Source of the DNA: Vagococcus intermedius
Lineage (GTDB): Bacteria > Bacillota > Bacilli > Lactobacillales > Vagococcaceae
Reading direction: 5' to 3'
NCBI RefSeq assembly: GCF_029144185.1
Contig: NZ_CP110232.1
Location: 1,570,164 to 1,634,163 of the forward strand
DNA: 64,000 nt
The notes under the pieces are model-generated. The model was not told where the DNA came from. It worked only from the letters and a program-made list of their open reading frames with translations, and did no database searches. A program made the translations under genes and the position numbers. This document shows, piece by piece, positions 44,785 through 53,919 of the stretch (positions are counted from its first letter, which is position 1; every line of letters starts with the position of its first letter).

Positions 44785-44842
44785 AGTGACAGGGTGTCAC
44801 TAATACACTATTGATTATAGTGACACCCTGTCACTATGTCAA
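44785..44842 (-). promoter_or_regulatory. Consensus promoter of the DHA2 exporter with two operators
   Basis: On the minus strand TTGACA (complement of 44837-44842), a 17-bp spacer and TATAAT (complement of 44814-44819) match consensus perfectly. AGTGACACCCTGTCACT (44819-44835) fills the spacer and AGTGACAGGGTGTCACT (44785-44801) lies just past the start site, 34 bp away. Both are 7-3-7 palindromes of TetR-like design. Confidence 0.8.
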
Positions 44843-44845
44843 CAA

Positions 44846-44877
44846 AAAAAGATAATTCTTTTAAGAATTATCTTTTT
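44846..44877 (-). terminator. Rho-independent terminator of the men operon
   Basis: A near-perfect 15-bp stem (44846-44860 with 44863-44877) overlaps the menC stop and is followed by a T run on the minus strand. Confidence 0.85.
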
Positions 44878-46010
44878 AACCAAGTATAAGAAAGATTGTT
44901 TTTTTGTAAAAATGCTCCATTGACTGTTACACCAATGCCTAATCCTTGAGGTACTTTCATTTTACCAGCTTCCATTAACAGAGGTTTTTCTAAAATATCT
45001 TCATAAAAATAACGATCTGATGCCGATATATCTCCGGGCAAACCAAATTCTGTCCTAGAAGCTAATTGCAAGTTTAAAGCTCTACCTACACCCGATTCAA
45101 ACATACCACCTAACCAGACTAATATCTGTTTGTCACGGCAATAGTCTATAATCTTTAAAGCTTCTGTAATTCCTCCAACGCGTGGAATCTTCAAATTGAT
45201 ACTTCGACAACTCCCTAAAGCTACTGCTACTCGACAATCATTTACCGTCCGAATATTTTCATCTAAGCAAAGTGGCGTGTTCAACTCTTTTTGTAAGATA
45301 GCATGATCTAAAAAATCATCAGCTGCAAAGGGCTGTTCAATCATTACTAAATTTAAACTATCTAATGCTTTCAAATCAGTTAAATGTGATAAATCATAAG
45401 CTGAATTCGCATCTGCCATTAACATAAGATTAGGAAATTTTTTTCTTATAGCTGATAATGGGATAATATCATAGCCTGGCTTTATCTTCAATTTTACTCG
45501 TGTATATCCCTCTTCGACATAGTCTGACACACGCTTCAACAATTCCTCTGTTGAGGCGACCATCCCCATGCTGACACCCACCTCTAATTGATCTGTTGCC
45601 GATTCTAAGATAACCCCTAAACTTTGTCCTGTTATTTTAGCATATAAATCCCAGACTGCTGTCTCAATGGCTGATTTAGCCATATAATTCCCTCTGACGA
45701 CTTGAAACCATTCCCAGATTTGTGTGGGATTTTCAATTTTACGATTTAAGATAAGTGGCAACAAGTGGTCCTTAATAATCAGACGTGAATTGGGGAGGGT
45801 TTCTTCAATATAATCTGGCGTCTCGAACGCTACTAATTCGCCATAACCAATATGACCAGACTCAGATGTTAAGCAAATAATATCAAAAGCCTTCTCCGTT
45901 AAAACACCATAACTCGTTTTAAAGGGGCTTTTTAGAGGCAAACGAATCTGAAATAGTTCTACTTTGCTAATGCTAAAATTTTCTTCCTTCTCTCTGACTA
46001 TTCTAACCAT
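44868..46010 (-). CDS. menC: o-Succinylbenzoate synthase
   Basis: MenC dehydrates SHCHC to o-succinylbenzoate in menaquinone synthesis. The 380-residue enolase-superfamily protein has the catalytic KLK pair in YTRVKLKIKPG (about 173-183), metal ligands in LMADANSAYDL, MIEQPFAADD and LCLDENI, and a later Lys in NLKIPRVGG. The related N-succinylamino-acid racemases look similar, but the operon with menF, menD and menH fixes the role. It overlaps menH by 13 bp. Confidence 0.93.
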   Translation of the reverse strand: MVRIVREKEENFSISKVELFQIRLPLKSPFKTSYGVLTEKAFDIICLTSESGHIGYGELVAFETPDYIEETLPNSRLIIKDHLLPLILNRKIENPTQIWEWFQVVRGNYMAKSAIETAVWDLYAKITGQSLGVILESATDQLEVGVSMGMVASTEELLKRVSDYVEEGYTRVKLKIKPGYDIIPLSAIRKKFPNLMLMADANSAYDLSHLTDLKALDSLNLVMIEQPFAADDFLDHAILQKELNTPLCLDENIRTVNDCRVAVALGSCRSINLKIPRVGGITEALKIIDYCRDKQILVWLGGMFESGVGRALNLQLASRTEFGLPGDISASDRYFYEDILEKPLLMEAGKMKVPQGLGIGVTVNGAFLQKNNLSYTWLKR

Positions 46011-46810
46011 TTTATGATTACCTCACGAAATTTATTTGGAGCCTCTAAATGGACACAATGTCCAACATTTGATATTACTTCTTGTTTTAAACATGGGTGA
46101 CTAGCCTTCATTCTATTAGAGATAGCACAAAATTTACTATCCAATTCGCCTGCAATATATAGAATTGGACACCTTATTTCTACTAAAGATTGCCAATAAT
46201 TAGGCTGGCTCCCAGTTCCCATTTGTTTTAAACTTTGGGCTAATCCCTCTTTATTTTGTTTTAATCGCTCTGCTCTAAGTCTAGCTTGAACATCGGGTGT
46301 TAAGGCTTTCTGACTAGCAAATAAAGGAATATTTTCCCACTTATCTACAAAATCAGTTAAAGGATGTGACTGAATATAAATTGCCAACTGCTCATCACTC
46401 TGACGTCTGAGTAAACGTTCCTCCGGTTTAGCTAAACCTGGGGAGCCACTTTCTAAAATAAGAGTGTCCATTAATTCTGGGTAAATAATAGCGAGTGCTA
46501 GAGCAACTCTTGCACCCATCGAATAACCTAATAAATGTTTTTTACCAGGAACTAAGAAATTAATTAAGCTAGCAAGATCTTGACATAACTCTACCATCTG
46601 ATAGCGGAATGCTTCGATAACTACAGTTGACTGCCCATGCCCTAATAAATCTACTACTAATACATTATACTGAGTCACTTGCTTCAAAGATTCATGAAAA
46701 GTTGCTCCTGTCCCTGTAAAACCATGTAAACAAATAAGAGTTGCTTTATTTTGATCAAATGGTCTTAAAAATTCATAATGATAAGTAGCATCTCTAATGT
46801 TTAACTTCAT
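45998..46810 (-). CDS. menH: 2-succinyl-6-hydroxy-2,4-cyclohexadiene-1-carboxylate synthase
   Basis: MenH removes pyruvate from SEPHCHC to give SHCHC. The 270-residue alpha/beta hydrolase has the oxyanion HGFTGTG (residues 29-35), the nucleophile Ser in LGYSMGARVAL and the His in GHCVHLEAP. The order menF-menD-menH-menC is standard. It overlaps menD by 4 bp. Confidence 0.92.
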   Translation of the reverse strand: MKLNIRDATYHYEFLRPFDQNKATLICLHGFTGTGATFHESLKQVTQYNVLVVDLLGHGQSTVVIEAFRYQMVELCQDLASLINFLVPGKKHLLGYSMGARVALALAIIYPELMDTLILESGSPGLAKPEERLLRRQSDEQLAIYIQSHPLTDFVDKWENIPLFASQKALTPDVQARLRAERLKQNKEGLAQSLKQMGTGSQPNYWQSLVEIRCPILYIAGELDSKFCAISNRMKASHPCLKQEVISNVGHCVHLEAPNKFREVIIKWLE

Positions 46811-48543
46811 TTACTAGCCCTCTCAAAGGCTTTTTCTAGATCAGCTAAAATTGCCTCATATAAAGCAACTGGCTCTGATTGTTGTCCTGTTACTTCGATA
46901 AGTCTAAATTTTGGCTCGGCAATCGCCAAGTCTAACACTTCTTTAAACTCAACTAGAGTAGCTGGTTTGGCATACTCCGCTTCGTATAAACTGGCAACTT
47001 TACTAATATCCAAATTTAAGGGCGTCCCAAATAACGGGACAAAATCATGACTTTCTAACTGACGTTGTGATAAAAATGAGAAAATACCTCCCCCATTATT
47101 ATTCAATAAAACGATCGTAATCGGGAGATTGAATTGTTTCATCAACTGCAATCCATTCATATCATGGAATAACGTTAAATCTCCTACTAATAAAAATAGT
47201 GGCTTATTAGGTTTAGCTAGACTAAGACCAGCACTTGTCGAAATAATCCCATCAATTCCATTAACTCCGCGATTACCAAAAATATGATATCGTTTCTGAT
47301 TACTTTTCCCGAATCTATCAACAAAACGGATAGCATTGCTATTAGCAACAAATAATTGGGCGTTTTCAGGTATTTTATTTAACAAAGTTAAACTAGCACT
47401 TGTTTCTGAATAAACAGAATTAAGTAACAAGGAATTTTCTAAAATTCCGGTTGTCGTTAGTTGATACCTTTTCCACTGATCTAGCCATTCACGATTCGTT
47501 TCAGCCAAGTCGGCTGTCAATAAACTTTGAACAAACCACTTTTCTGATACTGGTAAAATCATATCGCTACATTGCAATTGATCTTTCCAAGTTTTTTCTT
47601 CATCTACTAAAAGCCACTCAATAGTTGGTAACTTACTCAAGGCTTTTAACCATAACATAATATTTTTAGAAACTGGTAACACTCCGATTCTAATTATTAC
47701 CTCTGGAACTAGTTCTTTAGGTTGTTGCGCTAAAAATAAATCGGCTTGTCTCATTAAGACTGACGCATTTTTGCCACAATTAGCTAAATTAGTTAATGGG
47801 TCCCCCATGATAGGCCAGCCCAGTTTTTCTGCTAAAGACAGACAGTCTTTTGCCATCTCAGGTGTTTGACTTCCACCAACAATAATCACTCCACGCTTGG
47901 TTGAACATGTTGTTATTAGTTCTCTTAAGTAGGCATCATCAAAACTTTCAACCGTTTCAAAAACTTGTGTAGTTTGCTTGTACTTCCAATCTAACTCCAA
48001 ATCGGGTAATAAGGGTTCTCTAAGTGGTAAATTTAAATGGACTGGTCCTCGTGGTGTTTGACTTGCCAAATTAGTCATCTTCATTCCATGCCAGTAACTA
48101 TAGCGATACATCGCTTCGCTTGCCTCTGGTACAGCTAACTCCATAAATTTTTTGACATGAGAACTATATAATTGTTGTTGCTCCATCGCTTGTGGTGCCC
48201 CCACATCTCTTAGTTCTGGAGGTCGATCTGTTGTCATTATAATTAAAGGCAAATTAGTTGCCTCTGCTTCACAGATAGCTGGATAATAATTAGCTGCTGC
48301 TGTACCTGACGTACAAACTAAACCAACTGGCTCTTTCGATTGTTTCGACATACCTAAAGCCACGAATCCGGCTGAACGCTCATCCACATCTACCACCGTC
48401 ATAATAGTTGGATGGCGATATAATAATAAAGCTAACGGAGTGGAACGTGACCCAGGACTAATGACTACTTTCTTTATACCTGCTACCTCTAATCCCTGGA
48501 TAAAAGCAATCAAATACTTTGTCATCGCTTCTTGCCAATTCAT
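46807..48543 (-). CDS. menD: SEPHCHC synthase MenD
   Basis: MenD is the thiamine-diphosphate enzyme that joins 2-oxoglutarate to isochorismate. The 578-residue protein has the N-terminal VVISPGSRSTPLALL (residues 26-40), VDERSAGFVALGMSKQS with the catalytic Glu, TSGTAAANYYPAICEA, and the C-terminal ThDP motif GDLTLFHDMNGLQL...NNNGGGIFSFL. It overlaps menF and menH by 4 bp each. Confidence 0.96.
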   Translation of the reverse strand: MNWQEAMTKYLIAFIQGLEVAGIKKVVISPGSRSTPLALLLYRHPTIMTVVDVDERSAGFVALGMSKQSKEPVGLVCTSGTAAANYYPAICEAEATNLPLIIMTTDRPPELRDVGAPQAMEQQQLYSSHVKKFMELAVPEASEAMYRYSYWHGMKMTNLASQTPRGPVHLNLPLREPLLPDLELDWKYKQTTQVFETVESFDDAYLRELITTCSTKRGVIIVGGSQTPEMAKDCLSLAEKLGWPIMGDPLTNLANCGKNASVLMRQADLFLAQQPKELVPEVIIRIGVLPVSKNIMLWLKALSKLPTIEWLLVDEEKTWKDQLQCSDMILPVSEKWFVQSLLTADLAETNREWLDQWKRYQLTTTGILENSLLLNSVYSETSASLTLLNKIPENAQLFVANSNAIRFVDRFGKSNQKRYHIFGNRGVNGIDGIISTSAGLSLAKPNKPLFLLVGDLTLFHDMNGLQLMKQFNLPITIVLLNNNGGGIFSFLSQRQLESHDFVPLFGTPLNLDISKVASLYEAEYAKPATLVEFKEVLDLAIAEPKFRLIEVTGQQSEPVALYEAILADLEKAFERASK

Positions 48544-49922
48544 TCTCCTGTCACTCCTCTCAGCATAGGTTGAAATTTAACCCATGTCTCTTTTAATTCT
48601 AATTCAGGTATAGAATCTTCTACAATTCCACAACCACCATATAACATTCCTTTGTTTTTACTAAAAATACCTGATCTAATTCCAACTGCAAACTCGCCTT
48701 CATCACGTACTAAGTTTAGCCAACCAACTGGCGCACCGTAAAGACCTCTTCCTAAAAATTCCTTAGTAGCAATCCAATCTAGAGCGGCTTCTTTAGGTTC
48801 TCCACCTAAAGCTGGAGTGGGATGCAATGCTTCAAGACCCTCTAATAAGGAAACCCCGTTACGACGCTTGCCCTTAATTGGAATAAATAAGTGCTGAATA
48901 TCCCTATTTTTTAGTAAGGATAACTTAGGTTGAATCATCGATCCCTCAATTAAATCAGCTAACTGATTTTCAATTCGTTGAATCACTACATGATGCTCAT
49001 AAATATTTTTAGGATCTGTAAGCAGTGACTCGCTTAAAATTTGATCTTCTTTAGAGGTCTTACCTCGCGGTGCTGACCCTGCAATGCCTGCTGTTTTAAA
49101 GTAATTTTCATCTGCAGAAAGCAAGCGCTCTGGCGTTGCGCCAATAAAACTTACCTCACCAGATACCAAGGCAAAAAGATACGTATTGGTTTGTTGTTGA
49201 GCTAAATTTGCTAAAACAACTTCGCTTGAGATAACTTCTTCCGCTAGTATTTCTAAGTGACGTGCTAAGACAATTTTTTTTATTGGATTGGCAGCATCTT
49301 TTATTTCAGACACTGTTTCTTCTACCAATGTTAACCACTTATCAACTGCTAACTCTTGTTGTTTTATATGATACCCCTTTTGTAAAGTTACTGGATGGTT
49401 ATCGTCAACTAATTGCTCTAGAGTAGTCATTATCGCTTGTCCCTCAAACCACTGGCTCTCTAACTCATCAAGGGTTTCAGCTACAAAATTAAATGTCACA
49501 TAATTTTGTTCTAGTCCCTTAGTTACTAACACACGTGGCAAGTACAAATAGCCACGTTCTAAATCAGACCAATACTGACACTGAGCGTCTTCTTGATTAA
49601 AAGCAAAAGCACCTAATACTATTGCTCCTGCTCCATAAATCAGTCTATTTTGATAGATCAAGTTAGCCATTTTTTTTTGATATTTCAAAAGCGATGCCGG
49701 AGTCCCATCCTCCTCCTTAAATGTTAAGACTGACCCTAAAGCAACTAAGGTTAGTTCTTTTGTAGGGGTTTCCCAGTAAAAACGTTCGGCCTCGCGGGAG
49801 ATCGCCTGTGCCCCTTTTTGATATATTGTTAAACTAGTTGCGTCTCCATTAAACTCTTGAATACAACTAAATAAACGCTTCCCTTCTGCAAAAGCTTCTT
49901 TTATTTCTTCTGGTAAGTTCAT
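48540..49922 (-). CDS. menF: Isochorismate synthase
   Basis: MenF converts chorismate to isochorismate, the first step of menaquinone synthesis. The 460-residue chorismate-binding enzyme has the C-terminal signature elements IKKIVLARHLEI, FIGATPERLLSADE, AGSAPRGKT, LHPTPALGG and YGAPVGW. I place the start at the ATG at 49922, 7 nt after AGAGG; an ATG one codon upstream is equally possible. It leads the men operon; menB and menE are not in this window. Confidence 0.94.
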   Translation of the reverse strand: MNLPEEIKEAFAEGKRLFSCIQEFNGDATSLTIYQKGAQAISREAERFYWETPTKELTLVALGSVLTFKEEDGTPASLLKYQKKMANLIYQNRLIYGAGAIVLGAFAFNQEDAQCQYWSDLERGYLYLPRVLVTKGLEQNYVTFNFVAETLDELESQWFEGQAIMTTLEQLVDDNHPVTLQKGYHIKQQELAVDKWLTLVEETVSEIKDAANPIKKIVLARHLEILAEEVISSEVVLANLAQQQTNTYLFALVSGEVSFIGATPERLLSADENYFKTAGIAGSAPRGKTSKEDQILSESLLTDPKNIYEHHVVIQRIENQLADLIEGSMIQPKLSLLKNRDIQHLFIPIKGKRRNGVSLLEGLEALHPTPALGGEPKEAALDWIATKEFLGRGLYGAPVGWLNLVRDEGEFAVGIRSGIFSKNKGMLYGGCGIVEDSIPELELKETWVKFQPMLRGVTGE

Positions 49923-50120
49923 CATACAACCTCTTTCCAACCATTGTTTCTGATTAAATTATTGATCAAAATCATACTGGAGAATTAACTATATCCCCTA
50001 TTCTAACTGATTTCTTGATTGTTGAAGTATCTCTCAATCATCACTTCAAATTATTTTATCGACATCTTTTATTATAGCATTTTTATTGATTAGACAGCTA
50101 GACGATGCTTACTAAAAAAA

Positions 50121-50145
50121 CTAGCCACTAAATGTAAGTGGCTAG
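50121..50145 (-). terminator. Rho-independent terminator of ktrB
   Basis: CTAGCCACT and AGTGGCTAG form a 9-bp stem, followed by TTTTTTTAG on the minus strand. Confidence 0.85.
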
Positions 50146-50173
50146 CTTTTCTGATTAATTATTTTTTATTAAC

Positions 50174-51541
50174 TTAGCCAATAATCACTTTACCTTTCGG
50201 ATAACGGTAATTTCCTTGATCATTTTCTTTACTAGTTAAAGAGAGTAAGACAGTAAAAATCCCTACTCGTCCAATAAACATCAGGCACATCACGATAATT
50301 TTCCCTGCTACTGTTAATTCTGGCGTTAATCCCATACTCAAACCTACCGTCGCTACTGCTGAAATAACCTCAAATAAAATATATTCAATACCAGCTTTTT
50401 CAGGAACTGTTTCTGTCATAAATAAAATTAAGGTAGCGCCTATGACTAATGTTACGTAAAGAAATAACATAACAAACGCCTTCATCACAGTATCGATGGG
50501 AATTGTTCTTTGACGAAATTCCGCTTCTTTTCGACCCTTTAAAACGCTTTTCACTTGAAGTAAGAGTACCCCAAAAGTAGTTGTTTTTAACCCACCTGCA
50601 GTTGATCCCGACGTCCCGCCAATAAACATTAAAAGCATAGTTATCATTAAACCCGCATAACTCATCTTCAAATAGTCACCGTTAAAAAAACCTGCAGTTC
50701 GTGGTGTGACAGCTAAAAAAAGAAAATTAAGCAACTTATCTCCTGTTTTTACAGTCTCTTGATAAAAGTTAGGATTTTGCCAATCTGATAAGATTAACCC
50801 TATAAAACCTCCTAGTAATAAACTAAGCGTGACAGTTAATGCTAGTTTGGTATGTAACGTTATTTTTTTGGTATGACGGTATTCAATTAGATCCAGCCAA
50901 ACTAAAAAACCTAAACCACCGGCAATAATTAAAGCCGATATTACTAACAATACCAATGGATTAGATGTAAACGAGACTAAACTATCTCCAAACAAATCAA
51001 AACCGGCATTACAAAAAGCTGACACCGCATGGAAAATACTAAAAAATAGACCTTTTGTGAGCCCAAGTTTTGGAATAAAAACAAAACTTAGTAGCAAGGC
51101 TCCTATAGACTGGATAATAAATGATATTTTTAAAACAAACATCATGACCTTAACAACACCTGCATACGTGTCAATGTTAAGTGTATCTTTTAAAAGTAAG
51201 CGTGAGGAAAAGGAGATTTTTTTTCTCAACATAATCAGAAATAAAATCCCTACTGACATAAACCCTAAGCCTCCAATCTCAATCAATAGCAATAAAATAC
51301 ACTGTCCAAAACTAGTAAATTGCTCAGAAACGGTCACCGTTGATAAACCTGTAACACAGACCGCTGATGTTGCTACAAATAAAGCATCAATAAAAGGAAG
51401 ATTGCCTTGTTGATTACTAATGGGCAACCATAGAAACAATGCTCCTACTAGAATCAAAGCTAAAAATCCTAATGTTATAAGTTTCCCAGGTGGGATTTTT
51501 ATGGTCTGATGTTTTGTTTGAAATAAATGTTTTTTTCTCAT
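50174..51541 (-). CDS. ktrB: TrkH/KtrB-family potassium transport subunit
   Basis: The 455-residue membrane protein has the four-fold M1-P-M2 architecture of SKT proteins. Selectivity-filter glycines are seen in TSAVCVTGLSTVT (about residue 60-70), FHAVSAFCNAGFDLFGD, AVTPRTAGFFNGD and ISAVATVGLSMGLTPE. GGTSGSTAGGLKTTT is the flexible M2c region. It imports K+ with a cytoplasmic KtrA-type RCK subunit, which is not encoded here. In this group c-di-AMP often controls KtrA, linking it to cdaA. Confidence 0.93.
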   Translation of the reverse strand: MRKKHLFQTKHQTIKIPPGKLITLGFLALILVGALFLWLPISNQQGNLPFIDALFVATSAVCVTGLSTVTVSEQFTSFGQCILLLLIEIGGLGFMSVGILFLIMLRKKISFSSRLLLKDTLNIDTYAGVVKVMMFVLKISFIIQSIGALLLSFVFIPKLGLTKGLFFSIFHAVSAFCNAGFDLFGDSLVSFTSNPLVLLVISALIIAGGLGFLVWLDLIEYRHTKKITLHTKLALTVTLSLLLGGFIGLILSDWQNPNFYQETVKTGDKLLNFLFLAVTPRTAGFFNGDYLKMSYAGLMITMLLMFIGGTSGSTAGGLKTTTFGVLLLQVKSVLKGRKEAEFRQRTIPIDTVMKAFVMLFLYVTLVIGATLILFMTETVPEKAGIEYILFEVISAVATVGLSMGLTPELTVAGKIIVMCLMFIGRVGIFTVLLSLTSKENDQGNYRYPKGKVIIG

Positions 51542-51652
51542 TTTTTTGTATCCTATCTTTTTATTTTCTTAAATCAACCTTATCTTGATAAACTATTTCT
51601 TTCATCAGTATACGCTCTAAACACATCAGGCGAAAGCCTTCTTTAAAAAAAT

Positions 51653-51698
51653 AAAAAACAACCTTGCCATGACAAGGTTGTTTAAAAATACGATTATT
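51653..51698. repeat. 46-bp direct repeat, left copy, containing a terminator
   Basis: This stretch matches 56219-56264 at 44 of 46 positions. It starts in the poly-A side of the terminator, includes the CAACCTTG/CAAGGTTG hairpin (51657-51683) that ends the GH3 gene transcript, and reaches the GH3 stop codon. The right copy sits at the same relative position at the end of rpmE2. Confidence 0.85.
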
Positions 51699-53919
51699 TA
51701 ATTAACTCAAATTCTACTTGTAAAAACTCGTCACTATTTTTACCTAACATTAAATTAAATAGACCGGATTCTGATTCAAACGTTAAATCTCTCGTATAAA
51801 AACGAAGCATCTCTTCTGTTATTTCAAATTCTACTTTTGTTGTACTAAGTGGTTCTAATAATACTTTTTTAAAACCTTTCAGTTCTTTAACTGGTCTCAC
51901 AACACTACCTTTTTGATCCTGAATATAAAGTTGAATAACTTCCTCCCCTTGACTATCACTTAAATTTTCTACTTCAATTGTCGCGACAATACTCGTCTGT
52001 AAAGTTAATTCAGTTGTGCTTATTTCTAAATTCTTATATTTAGTTTCATGATAAGATAAACCATATCCAAAAGAAAACAGTGGCTGGTTCGGTGCATCTA
52101 AATACTTAGAGACAAACCTACCACTATGTGTTTCTGAATTTTCAGGTCTTCCCGTTATAAAACTATTATAATAAACCGGAATCTGACCTTCATTATGAGG
52201 GAAACTTTGAGTTAAACGAGCACTTGGATTTTTATCACCAAAAATAATATTAGTTAATGCCCTAGCACCTTCAGTTCCAGGGAACCAAGCTTGTATCAAG
52301 CCATCCACCATTTCAAATTCTTCTGTTAATACTAGGGGTCTGCCACTAAATGTTATCAAAATAACTTTTTTCCCTAATTTAATAATATCATTTAATAACT
52401 CTCTTTGTTTTTCAGGTAATCTCAGCTGTGTTCTACTTCCAGCCTCTCCACTTTGTAAGGTATGTTCACCTAAAGCCATTATCACAACATCAACTTGCTT
52501 AGCATAGGCTAGAGCTTTAGCATGTTCGGCTTGTTTTTCTTCTTCTGTTAATTGATAATTACCAATCACTTGTATCGGAATACCAAACTCCCCAAGAAAA
52601 TCATAATTTTCTAGCATATCACAGCCTTTTGTATAGTGAACTTGCTTAGAACCAATCTTCTCCTCAAAAGCCTCTTTTAAAGTTTTAACATCTGACATCT
52701 GGCCATGAACAGCCCATAAGCCCATAAGTTCCTGACTGTCAGCATACGGTCCAATCAAAGCTACCTTGCTACTTTTAGCCAAAGGCAAAATATTTTCTTT
52801 ATTTTTTAATAAAACCATTGAATTTTCAGCTATTTCTAAAGCAGTTTCTCTATTTTCTTTGGTAAATATGTCCGTTAGCTCCCTTTCTTCTGATGCACCA
52901 CGATAAGGATCTTCAAATAATCCCAACTCATTTTTCAAGCAAAGGACGCGCCAAACGGCCTCATCAATTTTACTACTATCTAATTTTCCAGTGTTAACCA
53001 AATCTGCTAGATTATTTGCGTAACAAGACGTTTTCATATCAATATCATTTGTAGCTTCTAAGGCCTTGAGTGTAGCATCAGACTCATCTTCTGCATAGCC
53101 ATGGGTAATAAGTTCTTGCACAGCTGCGTAGTCACTAATTATTACCCCATCAAATCCCCATTCTTTCCGTAAAATATCATTCAGTAACCATTTATTGCCA
53201 GTAGCAGGCACACCGTCTACAGTATTAAATGATGTCATTACCATTTTAGTTCCCGCATCAATTGCCGCTTTATACGGTGGCAAGTACTCAGAACGTAAGC
53301 GTCTCTCAGACATATCAACATTATTGTAATCCCGACCACCTTCTGCTGCGCCATAAGCCGCAAAATGTTTGACGCATGCTGCTAATCCTTTAGTAGCACC
53401 TAACTCTTTTTGAATACCTTTGACCATCGCTTGAGAATACAAACTACTTAAAAAATGATCCTCGCCTAAAGATTCTAAACACCTTCCCCATCGTGGATCT
53501 CTAACCAGGTCCACCATTGGAGCAAAAGTCACGTGCGCGCCTCCAGCAACGGCTTCATCAGCCATGATTTCATACCCTTTTTCAATTAACTCTGGATCCC
53601 ATGTAGTAGAAAAGCCTAAAGGAATTGGATAAACAGTTCGATACCCATAAATAATATCTGACATGAATAGTAAAGGAATACCGTGATCCACATTATTTAA
53701 ATAATTCGTTTGAATCTCTCTAACTTTTTTTGCCCCGGTAACATTTAAGACTGATCCAGATAAACCGATCATTTCTTGATTTATTCCTAATTTTTGTTGT
53801 GGCCCAACTAACATCGCTTGATCCTCACTAAAAAATTCACCTGACAATTGGATGAGTTGACCAATTTTTTCTTCTAATGACAACTTATTCAACAATTCTT
53901 TCAATTGACTAATTTCCAT
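51694..53919 (-). CDS. Glycoside hydrolase family 3 beta-glucosidase
   Basis: The 741-residue cytoplasmic enzyme (no signal peptide) has the GH3 N-terminal barrel with FAPMVDLVRDPRWGRCLESLGEDHFLSS, CVKHFAAYGAAEGGRDYN and the nucleophile Asp in FDGVIISDYAAV (about residue 263). It has the second alpha/beta domain (VALIGPYADSQELMG) and a C-terminal fibronectin-III-like domain. BglX-like enzymes hydrolyse beta-glucosides. It overlaps the PTS EIIC gene by one base (TAATG), so it likely cuts the sugar that the permease brings in, though phosphorylated substrates usually need GH1 or GH4 enzymes. Confidence 0.92.
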   Translation of the reverse strand: MEISQLKELLNKLSLEEKIGQLIQLSGEFFSEDQAMLVGPQQKLGINQEMIGLSGSVLNVTGAKKVREIQTNYLNNVDHGIPLLFMSDIIYGYRTVYPIPLGFSTTWDPELIEKGYEIMADEAVAGGAHVTFAPMVDLVRDPRWGRCLESLGEDHFLSSLYSQAMVKGIQKELGATKGLAACVKHFAAYGAAEGGRDYNNVDMSERRLRSEYLPPYKAAIDAGTKMVMTSFNTVDGVPATGNKWLLNDILRKEWGFDGVIISDYAAVQELITHGYAEDESDATLKALEATNDIDMKTSCYANNLADLVNTGKLDSSKIDEAVWRVLCLKNELGLFEDPYRGASEERELTDIFTKENRETALEIAENSMVLLKNKENILPLAKSSKVALIGPYADSQELMGLWAVHGQMSDVKTLKEAFEEKIGSKQVHYTKGCDMLENYDFLGEFGIPIQVIGNYQLTEEEKQAEHAKALAYAKQVDVVIMALGEHTLQSGEAGSRTQLRLPEKQRELLNDIIKLGKKVILITFSGRPLVLTEEFEMVDGLIQAWFPGTEGARALTNIIFGDKNPSARLTQSFPHNEGQIPVYYNSFITGRPENSETHSGRFVSKYLDAPNQPLFSFGYGLSYHETKYKNLEISTTELTLQTSIVATIEVENLSDSQGEEVIQLYIQDQKGSVVRPVKELKGFKKVLLEPLSTTKVEFEITEEMLRFYTRDLTFESESGLFNLMLGKNSDEFLQVEFELIK

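Noticed and set aside
44759-44800. 14-codon extension of the DHA2 exporter
   Set aside because: The ATG at 44800 lies inside an operator palindrome close to the transcription start and has no ribosome binding site.
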